Assembly: GCF_003666015.1 (NCBI RefSeq)
Contig: NZ_QPLT01000003.1
Location: 1 to 64,000, forward strand
Source of the DNA: Halorubrum sp. Atlit-26R
GTDB taxonomy: Archaea; Halobacteriota; Halobacteria; Halobacteriales; Haloferacaceae
Length of the DNA: 64,000 nucleotides
Reading direction: 5' to 3'
Positions 35,248 through 44,084 of the stretch are shown piece after piece (position 1 is the stretch's first letter; each line of letters starts with the position of its first letter). The notes under the pieces were generated by a model. The model was not told the origin of the DNA and did no database searches. It saw nothing but the letters and a program-made list of their open reading frames with translations. The translations under genes and the position numbers were made by a program.

Positions 35248-36471
35248 ATGTCTCACAGCCCCTCACTGCCCGACCGCCCGCGGTTGGAGCTCGACCCCGA
35301 GATGAGCGACGCGGAGCGGCTGGAGGCGATCCGCCAGCACTACCGGCGGATCGTTCAGGTGAACGAGGAACTGGAAACGCGGCTCGCGGACGCCGAGGGG
35401 CGCCGCGGCGAGCTGAAAGACGACGTCGAGCAGCTGAAACGCGAGAACGAGGTGCTGAAGACCTCCTCGCTGTACATCGCCTCCGTCGAGGAGATCACCG
35501 ACGACGGCGTCGTCATCAAACAGCACGGCAACAACCAGGAGGTGCTCACGCAGGCCGCGTCGCGGCTCGACGAGGACCTCCGTCCCGGCGACCGCGTCGC
35601 GATCAACGACTCCTTCGCGGTCCAGCAGGTGCTCGACGACGAGACCGACTCCCGGGCGCAGGCGATGGAGGTCACCGAGTCGCCCGACGTCGAGTACGCC
35701 GACATCGGCGGCATCGACGACCAGATCCGGGAGGTCCGCGAGGCCGTCGAGGACCCGCTCGAGAACCCCGAGCAGTTCGAGACGGTCGGCGTCGAGCCGC
35801 CGAGCGGCGTGCTGCTCCACGGCCCGCCGGGCACCGGGAAGACGATGCTCGCGAAGGCGGTCGCCAACGAGTCGGACGCGACGTTCATCAAGATGGCCGG
35901 CTCCGAGCTCGTCCGGAAGTTCATCGGCGAGGGCGCGCGGCTCGTCCGCGACCTGTTCGAGCTCGCCGCCGAGCGCGAGCCCGCCGTCATCTTCATCGAC
36001 GAGATCGACGCCGTCGCCTCGAAGCGGACGGACTCGAAGACCTCGGGCGACGCCGAGGTCCAGCGGACGATGATGCAGCTGCTCTCCGAGATGGACGGCT
36101 TCGACGACCGCGGCGAGGTCCGGATCATGGCCGCGACCAACCGCTTCGACATGCTCGACGAGGCGATCCTCCGCCCCGGCCGCTTCGACCGCCTCATCGA
36201 GGTGCCCGAGCCCGGCCCGGAGGGCCGCGAGCGCATCCTGGAGATCCACACCGAGGAGATGAACGTCGCCGACGGCGTCGACCTCGGCGTCGTCGCCCGC
36301 GACCTCGACGGGTACAGCGGCGCGGACATCGCCTCGCTGGCGACCGAGGCCGGGATGTTCGCCATCCGCGACGGCCGCACCGAGGTCTCGCAGGCGGACT
36401 TCGAGCAGGCCCGCGACAAGCTTCAGGACGCGGACAAAGAGGACGAGCAGGTCATCAACTACCAGTACTGA
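35248..36471 (+). CDS. pan: Proteasome-activating nucleotidase (PAN)
   Basis: A 407-residue AAA+ ATPase that unfolds proteins for the 20S proteasome. An N-terminal coiled coil (about 18-70) is followed by the OB domain (SLYIASVEEITDDGVVIKQ). Walker A GPPGTGKT is at 192-199, Walker B is VIFIDEID, and the second region of homology is DEAILRPGRFDR. The C-terminus ends INYQY, with a penultimate-region Tyr that plugs the 20S alpha-ring in the HbYX manner, although the last three residues are YQY rather than the strict hydrophobic-Tyr-X. A CATTTACG box lies about 32 nt upstream. Confidence 0.96.
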   Translation: MSHSPSLPDRPRLELDPEMSDAERLEAIRQHYRRIVQVNEELETRLADAEGRRGELKDDVEQLKRENEVLKTSSLYIASVEEITDDGVVIKQHGNNQEVLTQAASRLDEDLRPGDRVAINDSFAVQQVLDDETDSRAQAMEVTESPDVEYADIGGIDDQIREVREAVEDPLENPEQFETVGVEPPSGVLLHGPPGTGKTMLAKAVANESDATFIKMAGSELVRKFIGEGARLVRDLFELAAEREPAVIFIDEIDAVASKRTDSKTSGDAEVQRTMMQLLSEMDGFDDRGEVRIMAATNRFDMLDEAILRPGRFDRLIEVPEPGPEGRERILEIHTEEMNVADGVDLGVVARDLDGYSGADIASLATEAGMFAIRDGRTEVSQADFEQARDKLQDADKEDEQVINYQY

Positions 36472-36561
36472 GGCGACCACGGGGTCGGCAGCCGGCCGTT
36501 TCGAGGCGGTGCCGGTTCGGTGATGTCACGCGGGTGGTTCAGCGGTTCGTTTATACCTAAT

Positions 36562-37157
36562 TGGCCCTGTTGAAATCCTTAGGAAGTGATATATTCTGAC
36601 CGGGGTGTGGTCAGTACAGACGTAGCGACGGGCGACTTCGGGAGTAGGTGTAGTATATCGTGAGTGAGGCCATTTATAAGGAGAGTTGTGGTGTTGTTGT
36701 CGGCTGTTTATAAATGATCAGCGCTACTGGGATGGCGACATCCAAAGCCCCAGTCGCGACGGCTCGCGCGCCTTGCTGCGCTCCTCAGTCGCTCGTTTCA
36801 CTCGCTCCTTGCGGTGCTTACTGCGGCGTGCTTCGCCCTCGCGACTGCCCCTTTGAGTCCCACCCCGCACCGCACAGCGACCGCACCTCACGCCTCCCCA
36901 GCCTCGCGGTTCGCGCTCTCCGAGCGCTCACCGCGTCCCTCGCGGGCTGGCTCGCGGCCTCCGCTTCGCTCCGGCCGCTCGCAGGCGCGCCACCGCACCC
37001 CTTTTATAACCCCTCGTCGTCGCTCGTGGTTATTTAAACACCACATCGCGGCCACTGATCTGCGACACTCACTCCCGCTATCGATTGAGAAGCACCATTC
37101 AGCGACCGGGTTTTTCATCCCAATTTATATTTGAAGAATAGGGTTTCAACAGAGCCA
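36562..37157. mobile_element. Inverted-repeat-bounded segment containing repeat copy E
   Basis: GGCCCTGTTGAAATCCT (36562-36578) and AGGGTTTCAACAGAGCC (37141-37157) match as inverted repeats at 14 of 17 positions. GGCTCTGTTGAAA-type ends are known from haloarchaeal IS elements as I recall. The segment holds no transposase, so it looks like a deleted or MITE-like element of about 600 bp. It carries CTGACCGGGGTGTGGTCAG, a hairpin at 36597-36615. No clear target duplication is visible. Confidence 0.55.
36672..37005 (-). repeat. Structured repeat copy E (head on the right)
   Basis: Two TTTATAAG/TTTATAAA boxes in the tail (36673 and 36707) precede CCAAAGCCCCAG (36742). Hairpin 3 retains a 9-bp core, 36751-36759 with 36839-36847, flanked by CAAAG and CTTTG. 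The boxes CCTTTGAGTCCCACCCCGC and CGCCTCCCCAGCCTCG follow. Hairpins 2 and 1 are degenerate (GCGGTTCGCGCTC against GAGCGCTCACCGC; GCTCGCAGGCGCGCC). The head box GCCACCGC ends at about 36994, followed by TTTTATAAC. The most decayed full copy. Confidence 0.8.
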
Positions 37158-37169
37158 ACTCATTCACAA

Positions 37170-37222
37170 CGGACCGGTGGCGGCCGCTCGGAGGCGCGCG
37201 CCGCCGCAGTTATTTATAAGGG
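37170..37222 (-). repeat. Head-end fragment of the structured repeat
   Basis: GGCGGCCGCTCGGAGGCGCGCGCCGCCGC followed by TTATTTATAAGGG repeats the hairpin 1 right arm and head box of copies B and D. There is no core. It lies just beyond the inverted repeat that bounds copy E, so a second copy was probably cut away here. Confidence 0.6.
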
Positions 37223-37339
37223 AACGTCGCGGCGCTCGGCTCTGTTTATAAACGGACGTTCGCGATCGGCGTCGTCTGTCCGACTCGATCGGTGTCGCGA
37301 CCCGCCCGTTTATCAGGGTGGAACCGGGAGCGTTAGGGG

Positions 37340-38797
37340 ATGAGTTCGGGGGGGAGTTCCGGCGCGGACGGATCGAACGGCGGCGGGAACGGCGACGGCG
37401 GGGGCGGCGCGAACGAGTTCGACTTCGCGGCGCCCGCGACCGACCAGTCGTTCGAGAACGCGCTCGCGAAGGCCCGCGACGGCGTCCGGCTGACGGTCGA
37501 CGACGCGACCGAACTGCTCGCCACCGGCACGGAGCGCGCGGGGATCGACTCGGTCCGCAAGGAGGCGGTGTTAGAGGCCGCGGACCGGCGCAGGGCCGAG
37601 GAGGTCGGGGACGAGGTCACCTTCGTCGCCAACCTGAACAACAACGTCACCACGGCCTGTAACACCGGCTGCCTGTTCTGTAACTTCAAGGACTCCGCCC
37701 ACGCGTTCGAGGCGGACAGCGACGTCGAGCACGCGGGGTTCACCAAGTCGCCCGCGGAGTCGCGCGAGGTCGTCGAGGACGCCCTCGACATGGGGATTTA
37801 CGAGGTCTGCTCCGTCTCGGGGCTCCACCCGGCGTTCGCGCTGAACGAGGAGCACCACGAGATCCTCGCCGCACGTGACGACCCCGCGAGCGAGGTGAAC
37901 TACAAGCCGCCGGAGGCGTACACGACCGATCCGGGCACCTACGTCGAGCAGATGGAGGCGATGTCGGTCGGCGGCGTCCACCTCCACTCGATGACCCCGG
38001 AGGAGGCGTACCACGCCAAACGCGGCACCGACTGGGAGTACGAGGCCGTCTACCGCGAGCTGGCGGCCGCGGGGCTCGACTCCGCGCCCGGCACCGCCGC
38101 CGAGATCCTCGTCGACGAGGTCCGCGACGTGATCTGCCCGGGGAAGATCCGCACCGACGACTGGGTGGCGGCGATGGAGGGCGCGGCCGCGGCCGGCCTC
38201 GACGTCACCTCGACGATGATGTACGGCCACGTCGAGACGGTCGCTCACAGGGCCGAACACCTGAAAGTAGTTCGCGACCTCCAAGACCGCACGGGCGCGA
38301 TCACGGAGTTCGTCCCGCTCTCCTTCATCCACCAGAACACCCCCCTCTACCGCCGCGGCGTCGTCGACTCCGGCCCCTCTCGCGCCGAGGACGAACTCGT
38401 GGTCGCGGTCGCGCGCCTGTTCCTCGACAACGTCGACCACGTCCAGGCCTCGTGGGTGAAGTCGGGCGACGCACACGGGCTGAAGCTGCTCAACTGCGGC
38501 GCCGACGACTTCATGGGCACCATCCTCTCGGAGGAGATCACCAGCCGCGCGGGCGGCGAGTACGGCGAGTACCGCTCGTTCGACGACTACGTCGAGATGA
38601 TCGCGGCGATCGGTCGGACGCCCGTCGAGCGCTCGACCGACTACCGCACGCGGCGCCGGATCGACCCCGAGGACGGCCCGCACGGCCCGCGGCTCGGACC
38701 CCGGGCCGACGGGACGCCCATGCTCCCCGAGCGCTCCTCCGGCGAGGGAAGCCGCGGCGACGCGACCGCGACGCCCCCCGCCGACGCCGACGACTGA
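37340..38797 (+). CDS. cofH: CofH subunit of 7,8-didemethyl-8-hydroxy-5-deazariboflavin (FO) synthase
   Basis: A 485-residue radical SAM enzyme making the deazaflavin core of coenzyme F420. The iron-sulfur motif is Cys107-x3-Cys111-x2-Cys114 (CNTGCLFC). Other family marks are MGIYEVCSVSGLHP, GVHLHSMTPEE, GTAAEILVDEVRDVICPGKI, TSTMMYGHVE and EFVPLSFIHQNTPL. It is longer than typical CofH (about 360-380 residues) because of a Gly/Ser/Asn-rich N-terminal extension and a C-terminal tail. CofG is not in the window. A CCCGTTTATC box lies about 30 nt upstream. Confidence 0.93.
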   Translation: MSSGGSSGADGSNGGGNGDGGGGANEFDFAAPATDQSFENALAKARDGVRLTVDDATELLATGTERAGIDSVRKEAVLEAADRRRAEEVGDEVTFVANLNNNVTTACNTGCLFCNFKDSAHAFEADSDVEHAGFTKSPAESREVVEDALDMGIYEVCSVSGLHPAFALNEEHHEILAARDDPASEVNYKPPEAYTTDPGTYVEQMEAMSVGGVHLHSMTPEEAYHAKRGTDWEYEAVYRELAAAGLDSAPGTAAEILVDEVRDVICPGKIRTDDWVAAMEGAAAAGLDVTSTMMYGHVETVAHRAEHLKVVRDLQDRTGAITEFVPLSFIHQNTPLYRRGVVDSGPSRAEDELVVAVARLFLDNVDHVQASWVKSGDAHGLKLLNCGADDFMGTILSEEITSRAGGEYGEYRSFDDYVEMIAAIGRTPVERSTDYRTRRRIDPEDGPHGPRLGPRADGTPMLPERSSGEGSRGDATATPPADADD

Positions 38798-38922
38798 ACC
38801 GGGAGGGGCAACGCGGAGCAGACCGATTGGATCCCGAACACGTTCCGCCGATCGACGGCGACTCCCAGCGGATGGGAACCGCCGGTGTCCCCTTTATCGT
38901 GGTACACGTCACCACGTGTGAG

Positions 38923-39240
38923 ATGCCCGCACCAGACGCACAACCGGCCGACCGTTCGGCGGGGAGTTCAGCGGCGGGCGACGGCGAGGCACTCGACCCG
39001 GACCGCCCGTCGCTCACGCGCTCAGACGAGCGACTGCTCTCCTACCTCGCCGACGTCGGCGCCGACTACCAGGCGTTCGTCGCCGGGAACACGGGGCTCT
39101 ACGACGACCACGCGGAGTCCCGACTGACCGCCCTCGAAGACGCCGGGCTCGTCGAGCGCGTCTCCGGCGAGGCCGTCTACCGGATCACCGACGTGGGACG
39201 CGAGGCGCTCCGCGAGGACTGCCCGCGCTGGTCGGACTGA
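38923..39240 (+). CDS. Winged-helix (MarR/ArsR-like) regulator, 105 aa
   Basis: A 105-residue protein. A Ser/Ala/Asp-rich 30-residue start precedes a winged helix: SLTRSDERLLSYLADVGADY, a recognition-helix segment HAESRLTALEDAGLVERV and a wing VYRITDVGREAL. ATG 38923 is preferred to the long upstream open frame because CTTTATCG at 38892-38899 is 24-31 nt upstream. It is a haloarchaeal phage-PhiH1-repressor-like or MarR-like regulator whose targets cannot be identified. Located between cofH and hmgA. Confidence 0.8.
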   Translation: MPAPDAQPADRSAGSSAAGDGEALDPDRPSLTRSDERLLSYLADVGADYQAFVAGNTGLYDDHAESRLTALEDAGLVERVSGEAVYRITDVGREALREDCPRWSD

Positions 39241-39273
39241 GAAGGGTCGGCAGGGGTCGGAGCCGCGACCCGT

Positions 39274-40497
39274 CTATCGGCCGAGCTCCTCGTGCGCCGA
39301 CGAGAGGTGTCGCGACCCGAGCGCCGCGAGCAGCGAGAGCTCGCCGGCGAGCGCGCAGACCGCGATCGACTCGGCGAGCGCGTCGGCGTTGCTCCCGGCC
39401 GGGTCGCCGCCGCCGGCGACGCCGAGGATCTCCAGGCTCGCCCGCTGCGTCGGCAGCTTCGTCCCGCCGCCGACGGTCCCCACTTCGAGGCTCGCCAGCG
39501 AGACGGAGACGTAGAGGTCGCCGTCGGCGGTCGTCTCGGCGGTCGTGATCGCGTTCGCCCCCTCGACGACCTGCGCCTCGTCCTGCCCGGTGGCGAGGAA
39601 CATCGCGGCGACCGCGTTGGCGACGTGGGCGTTGAAGCCGAGCGCGCCCGCCTTCGCGGAGCCGACGAGGTTCTTCCGGGTGTTGATCTCCGCGATGGCT
39701 TCCGGCGTCGTGTGGAGGCGGTCCTCGACGACCTCGCGGGGGACCGTCGCGTCCGCGACGACCGAGCGCCCGCGCCCCTCGACCGCGTTGATCGCGGCCG
39801 GCTTCTTGTCCGAGCAGAGGTTCCCCGAGAGCGCGACGAGCGAGGCGTCCGTCTCCGCCTCGACCACGTCGCAGGCCTCCCGCGTCGCGATGGTGGCCAT
39901 GTTCATCCCCATCGCGTCCTTCGTGTCGTAGCGGAACCGGCAGAAGACGTTGTTCCCGACGACGTACGGCGTCACGTCGAGCAGCTCGCCGTGGCTCGTC
40001 GTCGACTCCGCGGCCTCGCGCAGCGCGGGCTCGTTGTCCCGGACCCAGGCGACGAGCGCCTCGGCCTCGGCGACGCCCGCGACCCGGAACACGGGCGCGC
40101 GGGTCATCCCGCTCTTCGTCACCCGCGCGGTCGCGCCGCCGGCGTCCTCGACGACGGAGCAGCCGCGGTTGATCGACGCGACGAGCGCGCCCTCCGTGGT
40201 CGCGAGCGGCAGGTAGCGCTCGCCCGAGCGCGCCCCGCCGTCGACGGTCACCGGGCCGGCGACGCCGACGGGGACCTGGACGCCGCCGAGCGTGTTCTCG
40301 ATGTTCGAGCCGTGGACCGCGTCGGCGTCGAACGCGTACTCGCCGAGCGGGTCGAGGTCGGCGTCGGTCTCCTCCGCGACGAGCAGCCGGCGCGCCGCGG
40401 CCGCCGCGTCGGCGTCGCCGTGGTCTTCGAGTTCGTGGAAGCGGATCTCGCCGTCGCGGACGCGCTCCGCGAGCGACGCGGGAGTGGCGTCGGTCAT
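39274..40497 (-). CDS. hmgA: 3-hydroxy-3-methylglutaryl-CoA reductase (class I, NADPH)
   Basis: A 407-residue enzyme producing mevalonate, the precursor of archaeal isoprenoid lipids. Motifs are ENTLGGVQVPVGVAGP, TTEGALVASINRG (catalytic Glu), the DTKDAMGMNM catalytic Asp region, GNLCSDKKPAAIN (catalytic Lys), GFNAHVANAVAAMFLATGQD, and the C-terminal HLSSAHEELGR with the final catalytic His. It is the target of statins in haloarchaea. On the same strand, 73 bp downstream of the IMPase gene. Confidence 0.97.
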   Translation of the reverse strand: MTDATPASLAERVRDGEIRFHELEDHGDADAAAAARRLLVAEETDADLDPLGEYAFDADAVHGSNIENTLGGVQVPVGVAGPVTVDGGARSGERYLPLATTEGALVASINRGCSVVEDAGGATARVTKSGMTRAPVFRVAGVAEAEALVAWVRDNEPALREAAESTTSHGELLDVTPYVVGNNVFCRFRYDTKDAMGMNMATIATREACDVVEAETDASLVALSGNLCSDKKPAAINAVEGRGRSVVADATVPREVVEDRLHTTPEAIAEINTRKNLVGSAKAGALGFNAHVANAVAAMFLATGQDEAQVVEGANAITTAETTADGDLYVSVSLASLEVGTVGGGTKLPTQRASLEILGVAGGGDPAGSNADALAESIAVCALAGELSLLAALGSRHLSSAHEELGR

Positions 40498-40570
40498 GCC
40501 CGCGTCTCCTCGCGGCGCGTGCTAATGGCTGTCGATTTCAGGGATCACCGGTCCGCGCCGTCCTTCCGGG

Positions 40571-41368
40571 TCACCGGTCCGCGTCCTCCAGCGTCGACCA
40601 CAGTTCAGCGAGCGTCGCCTCGTCGGTCGCGGCGACGTACAGATCCTCGTCGCGCCGGACCGCGGCGCCCGCCTCGGACGCGAGCAGCTCGGTGACGGCC
40701 TGTTCCTCCTCGTCCGGGTGGAACTGGACGAGCCCCTGAAGCCGGCCGCGGGCGAGCAGTCCCGAGTGAACCGTCGGCGCCCAGCTGTCGAGCACGCGCT
40801 TGACGCGGTCACCGAGCGCCGCTCGGAGGGCGTCGGCCTCGGCCGCGAGCGTCGCGTCGCGAGGCACGTCGCGGCCGACGATCACCGCCACCGTGGCGCC
40901 CGCGACGTCCCCCTCGGCGCCTCCCGCTCCCCGCGCGTCGGCGGCGGCAACGCGGTCGCCGTCGTACCGGACGCCCTCGCCGGCGCGCGCGACGTACGTC
41001 TCGCCCGTCGCCGGCTGGTGGACGGCCGCGACGAGCGGCTCCCCGTCGCGCAGGACCGCGACCGACGACGCGAACGTCGGCAGGCCCGCGGCGAAGTCGT
41101 TGGTGCCGTCGAGGGGGTCGATTATCCACCGGTACGGCCCGTCGCCCGCGAACTCGCCCGCCTCCTCGGCGAACACCGCGTGGTCCGGGAACGCCCCGCG
41201 CACGACCGGGAGCATCCGGGACTCGGCCGCCACGTCGGCCGCCGCCTTCACGTCGTGCGCCCCGTACTCGGCCTCGGTATCGCCGTCTCGATACCGGGCG
41301 CGAAGCTCCGCTCCCCCGGCGAGAGCGGCCGCCCGCGCGACCGCCTGTATCTGGTCGTGGTCGCTCAC
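40571..41368 (-). CDS. Inositol monophosphatase / fructose-1,6-bisphosphatase family phosphatase
   Basis: A 265-residue Mg2+-dependent phosphatase. Metal motifs are AEEAGEFAGDGPYRWIIDPLDGTNDF (Glu, then DPLDGT) and DSWAPTVHSGLLARG near the third-metal WAPTV position, where many IMPases have WDxAAG; this substitution makes the exact substrate uncertain. It may act on inositol phosphate, fructose bisphosphate or PAP. Upstream of hmgA on the same strand. Confidence 0.85.
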   Translation of the reverse strand: MSDHDQIQAVARAAALAGGAELRARYRDGDTEAEYGAHDVKAAADVAAESRMLPVVRGAFPDHAVFAEEAGEFAGDGPYRWIIDPLDGTNDFAAGLPTFASSVAVLRDGEPLVAAVHQPATGETYVARAGEGVRYDGDRVAAADARGAGGAEGDVAGATVAVIVGRDVPRDATLAAEADALRAALGDRVKRVLDSWAPTVHSGLLARGRLQGLVQFHPDEEEQAVTELLASEAGAAVRRDEDLYVAATDEATLAELWSTLEDADR

Positions 41369-41440
41369 GCCGCGGGCTTCGAAGGAGGCTGTGAAACGAG
41401 TTCCGGTCCCGGTCTCCCGCCGACGCGGGAGCCGGGTCGG

Positions 41441-41914
41441 CTACCGACCGACGAATCCCGAGAGCCGCTCGCGGAGCGACTCGCCGCCGAGCTTGAGGTA
41501 GTAGGCGTCGCCGCCGTCCTCGTAGTAGTCGTCGATGCGGCGGATCACCTCGAAGCCGAGGTGCTCGTAGAACCCGAGCGCCCGGCGGTTGGTCGTCCGG
41601 GCGTGGCAGGTGACCGAGCGGTGGTTCTCCGCGATATCGGCGACCAGCCGCTCCGCGTGGCCGCGGCCGCGGTGGTCGGGGTGAACGGCGAGAAAGAGGA
41701 TGTAGCCGTCGCGGCGCACGGAGGCGAACGCGACGAGCCGGTCGTTCTCGACGAGCAGGTGGGCGGTCGACCGGCGGTACGCGTCGACGAAGAAGCCGCG
41801 TCGCTGTCGCAGGACGCCCTCGGCGGACCGAATTTGCTCCTTGAGCTCCCACGCGGCGGTCGCGTAGTCGGACTCGCCGGGCGGGTCGGTCCGCTTCTCG
41901 ACGTTGACGCTCAC
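41441..41914 (-). CDS. GNAT-family N-acetyltransferase
   Basis: A 157-residue acetyltransferase. The acetyl-CoA loop is in LAVHPDHRGRGHAERLVADIA (R/QxxGxG/A), with the preceding beta strand LVAFASVRRDGYILFLAV and the C-terminal NRRALGFYEHLGFEVIRRI typical of RimI-like enzymes. Substrate unknown. It is first of a minus-strand trio ending in hmgA; separation is 72 bp from the IMPase gene. Confidence 0.88.
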   Translation of the reverse strand: MSVNVEKRTDPPGESDYATAAWELKEQIRSAEGVLRQRRGFFVDAYRRSTAHLLVENDRLVAFASVRRDGYILFLAVHPDHRGRGHAERLVADIAENHRSVTCHARTTNRRALGFYEHLGFEVIRRIDDYYEDGGDAYYLKLGGESLRERLSGFVGR

Positions 41915-42113
41915 TGGGGAGACCTAACACGCGGGCGGAATATAACTCCACCGCCAGCGGGGACCGTTGCGGGCGGCTGCGCCGACAGAGAGATCCGTTG
42001 CGGGCGGTTAACTCCCTCTCGACGGGCCGACCTCGGTTTCCGCCGCCGAACGCCGACGCGGCTCGAACGCTCGACGGAAACGATTTTGTCGCGGTCGTCC
42101 GTGGTCGCGATCA

Positions 42114-42926
42114 ATGACCGACGAGTCGTCGGGGGTCGAGCTGCTTCGACGGGCGTTCCTCACCGGCGTCGCCGTCATCGTTCCGGCCGTCATCACGCTC
42201 GCCGTCCTCGCGTTCGCGTTCAACGCGGTGTACGACTACCTCGACGCCTTCTCGTCGGCGATCATCGCCGTGTCGCCGGGGAACGGGCTGCCGGTGGTCG
42301 GCGCCGTCTCCCGCGAACTCGCGATCGAGATCGCGACGCCGGTCGTGTTCGTGGCCGCGATCCTCCTCATCGGCGCGGCCGTCGAGTCCTCGCGGTACGG
42401 CGAGCGCGCCGTCGCGTACGTCGACTACGCCGTCGAGCGGGTGCCCGGCGTCGGCTCCGTCTACCAGGGGTTCCGGCAGATGAGCGACGCCATGCTGGAG
42501 TCGGACGGCGGGAACTTCCGCGAGGTCGTCCTCGTGGAGTTCCCGACGGCGGAGGCGTACACGCTCGCGTTCGTCACCAGCGAGACGCCGGCCGCCATCG
42601 CCGACCACGCGGACAGCGGGGGAGAGGGGATGCGGACGCTGTTCATGCCGATGGCGCCGAACCCGGTGATGGGCGGCCACGTCGTCTTCGTCCCGGAGCG
42701 CCGGATCGTCGACGTCGAGCTGACCGTCGACGAGGGGATCCGCGCGCTGGTCACGAGCGGGGTCGCCTTAGAGGAGGTCGCCGCCGACCTCGACGACGTC
42801 GACCCGGAGGACCTCCGCGCCGAGGCCCCGGAGCGGACCATCGACGCCCGGTTCCAGACCGACGAGCGATCGGAGAGCGCGGAGGGGTCCCGCGACCGGG
42901 CCCGCGAGGGGACCGGCGAGCGATGA
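42114..42926 (+). CDS. DUF502 membrane protein
   Basis: A 270-residue protein with two N-terminal membrane helices (LTGVAVIVPAVITLAVLAFAF and TPVVFVAAILLIGAAVES) followed by a soluble domain with GVGSVYQGFRQM and FREVVLVEFPTAEAYTLAFVT, the DUF502 signature. The C-terminal tail is charged. Its function is unknown. The stop overlaps the archease start (ATGA), so the two are translationally coupled. Confidence 0.87.
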   Translation: MTDESSGVELLRRAFLTGVAVIVPAVITLAVLAFAFNAVYDYLDAFSSAIIAVSPGNGLPVVGAVSRELAIEIATPVVFVAAILLIGAAVESSRYGERAVAYVDYAVERVPGVGSVYQGFRQMSDAMLESDGGNFREVVLVEFPTAEAYTLAFVTSETPAAIADHADSGGEGMRTLFMPMAPNPVMGGHVVFVPERRIVDVELTVDEGIRALVTSGVALEEVAADLDDVDPEDLRAEAPERTIDARFQTDERSESAEGSRDRAREGTGER

Positions 42927-43381
42927 GCTACGAGCTCCGCGACCACACGGCCGACGTCGCCGTCGAGGCGACGGCCGACTCCCTCTCGGCGCTGTTCGCG
43001 GCGGTCGCCGACGGGCTCGCGGCCGCCAGCGCGGAGTCGGTGCCGGAGACGGGGGGCGACCGGTTCGAACTCGAGGTCGCCGCCGAGGGCCGCGAGGCCC
43101 TGCTGTTCGACTACCTCGACCAGCTGATCTACGAGCGCGACGTGCGGCTCGTCCTCCCGGCCGACCACCGGTGTACGGTCGTTGAACCGGGCGAGGAAGA
43201 GGAGGTGGGAGAGGGCGGGACCGGTCCCGCGGCTTCGGACGAGTGGCGGCTCACCGCCAGCGCCCGGGGAGTTCCCCTCGACGCGGTGGCCGCCCGGGAG
43301 ATCAAGGCGGTCACCTACTCCGAGATGGCGCTCGAACGCCGCGGCGACGGCTGGTACGCGTACGTCGTGTTCGACGTGTGA
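42923..43381 (+). CDS. Archease (RtcB-activating protein)
   Basis: A 152-residue archease, the cofactor that speeds guanylation and turnover of the RNA ligase RtcB. Typical segments are MSYELRDHTADVAVEATA (HTADV metal site), EALLFDYLDQLIYERDV and the C-terminal EIKAVTYSEMALERRGDGWYAYVVFDV-like end. A Gly/Glu insertion (about 91-108) precedes the last third. RtcB lies about 0.7 kb downstream on the same strand, after one small membrane gene. Confidence 0.93.
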   Translation: MSYELRDHTADVAVEATADSLSALFAAVADGLAAASAESVPETGGDRFELEVAAEGREALLFDYLDQLIYERDVRLVLPADHRCTVVEPGEEEEVGEGGTGPAASDEWRLTASARGVPLDAVAAREIKAVTYSEMALERRGDGWYAYVVFDV

Positions 43382-43449
43382 GGCCGCGACCGGCGGGATC
43401 GCGCCGTGAGATGACAAACCATTATGTTTGTAGAGTCTGTTGTTAACGT

Positions 43450-43992
43450 ATGTCACACTCGGAGCGGCGCGACGGGAGCGAACCGGACGTCACCGATCGG
43501 CGCTGGGGCGCGGGGGCGGGCTCGGGGCTCGTCGCCGGCGCCGCGATGGGCGCCGTGTTACACTTCGGTCTCGGGCTCATGCCGACGATCGGCGCGCTGA
43601 TCGGGGTCGAGACGGTCCTGGCGGGCTTGCTCGTCCACCTGTTCAACAGCACGCTGTTCGGCGGGCTGTTCGTCGCCGTCTTCGACCGGCCGTTCTTCGC
43701 GGACCTGTCCGAGGACGTGGGGGGCTGCCTCTCGCTGGGCGTCGTCCACTCCGCGCTGCTCGGCGTGATCACCGGCGGGCTGCTGTTGCCGGCCGCGATC
43801 GCGATCGAAGGCGCGACCTCGCTGCCGGTGCCGACGCTGCCGGTGCCGGGACTCAACGCGAGCTTCGAGTTCGGCGTCGTCATCGCGGTCGCGCACCTCG
43901 TCTACGGCGTCGTCCTGGGCCGCGTCTTCGCCGCGTTCACCCTCGCGGAGGGCGCGATCGGCTGGCTCCCCATCGACCCGGTCGACCGATAA
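43450..43992 (+). CDS. Haloarchaeal four-helix membrane protein
   Basis: A 180-residue protein with about four to five helices: GSGLVAGAAMGAVLHFGLGL, LIGVETVLAGLLVHLFNSTLFGGLFVAVF, LGVVHSALLGVITGGLLLPAAIAIEG and FGVVIAVAHLVYGVVLGRVFAAF. It resembles membrane domains seen in haloarchaeal proteins sometimes called histidine kinase; no kinase domain is present. It lies between archease and rtcB. ATTATGTTTGTAG before the ATG is the only AT-rich stretch and may hold the promoter. Confidence 0.75.
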   Translation: MSHSERRDGSEPDVTDRRWGAGAGSGLVAGAAMGAVLHFGLGLMPTIGALIGVETVLAGLLVHLFNSTLFGGLFVAVFDRPFFADLSEDVGGCLSLGVVHSALLGVITGGLLLPAAIAIEGATSLPVPTLPVPGLNASFEFGVVIAVAHLVYGVVLGRVFAAFTLAEGAIGWLPIDPVDR

Positions 43993-44084
43993 GCGACCCG
44001 AAGCGATCGCGGCGGCCTCCGCGGCGCTCACCGCTCGCCGCCCGCTGACGCAACGCCCTTCCCCTCCGGCGTCGAACGCCGGGT

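Noticed and set aside
40718-43381. 887-residue frame running from antisense IMPase into archease
   Set aside because: Only its last part, from ATG 42923, is archease; the rest is antisense or out-of-frame sequence.
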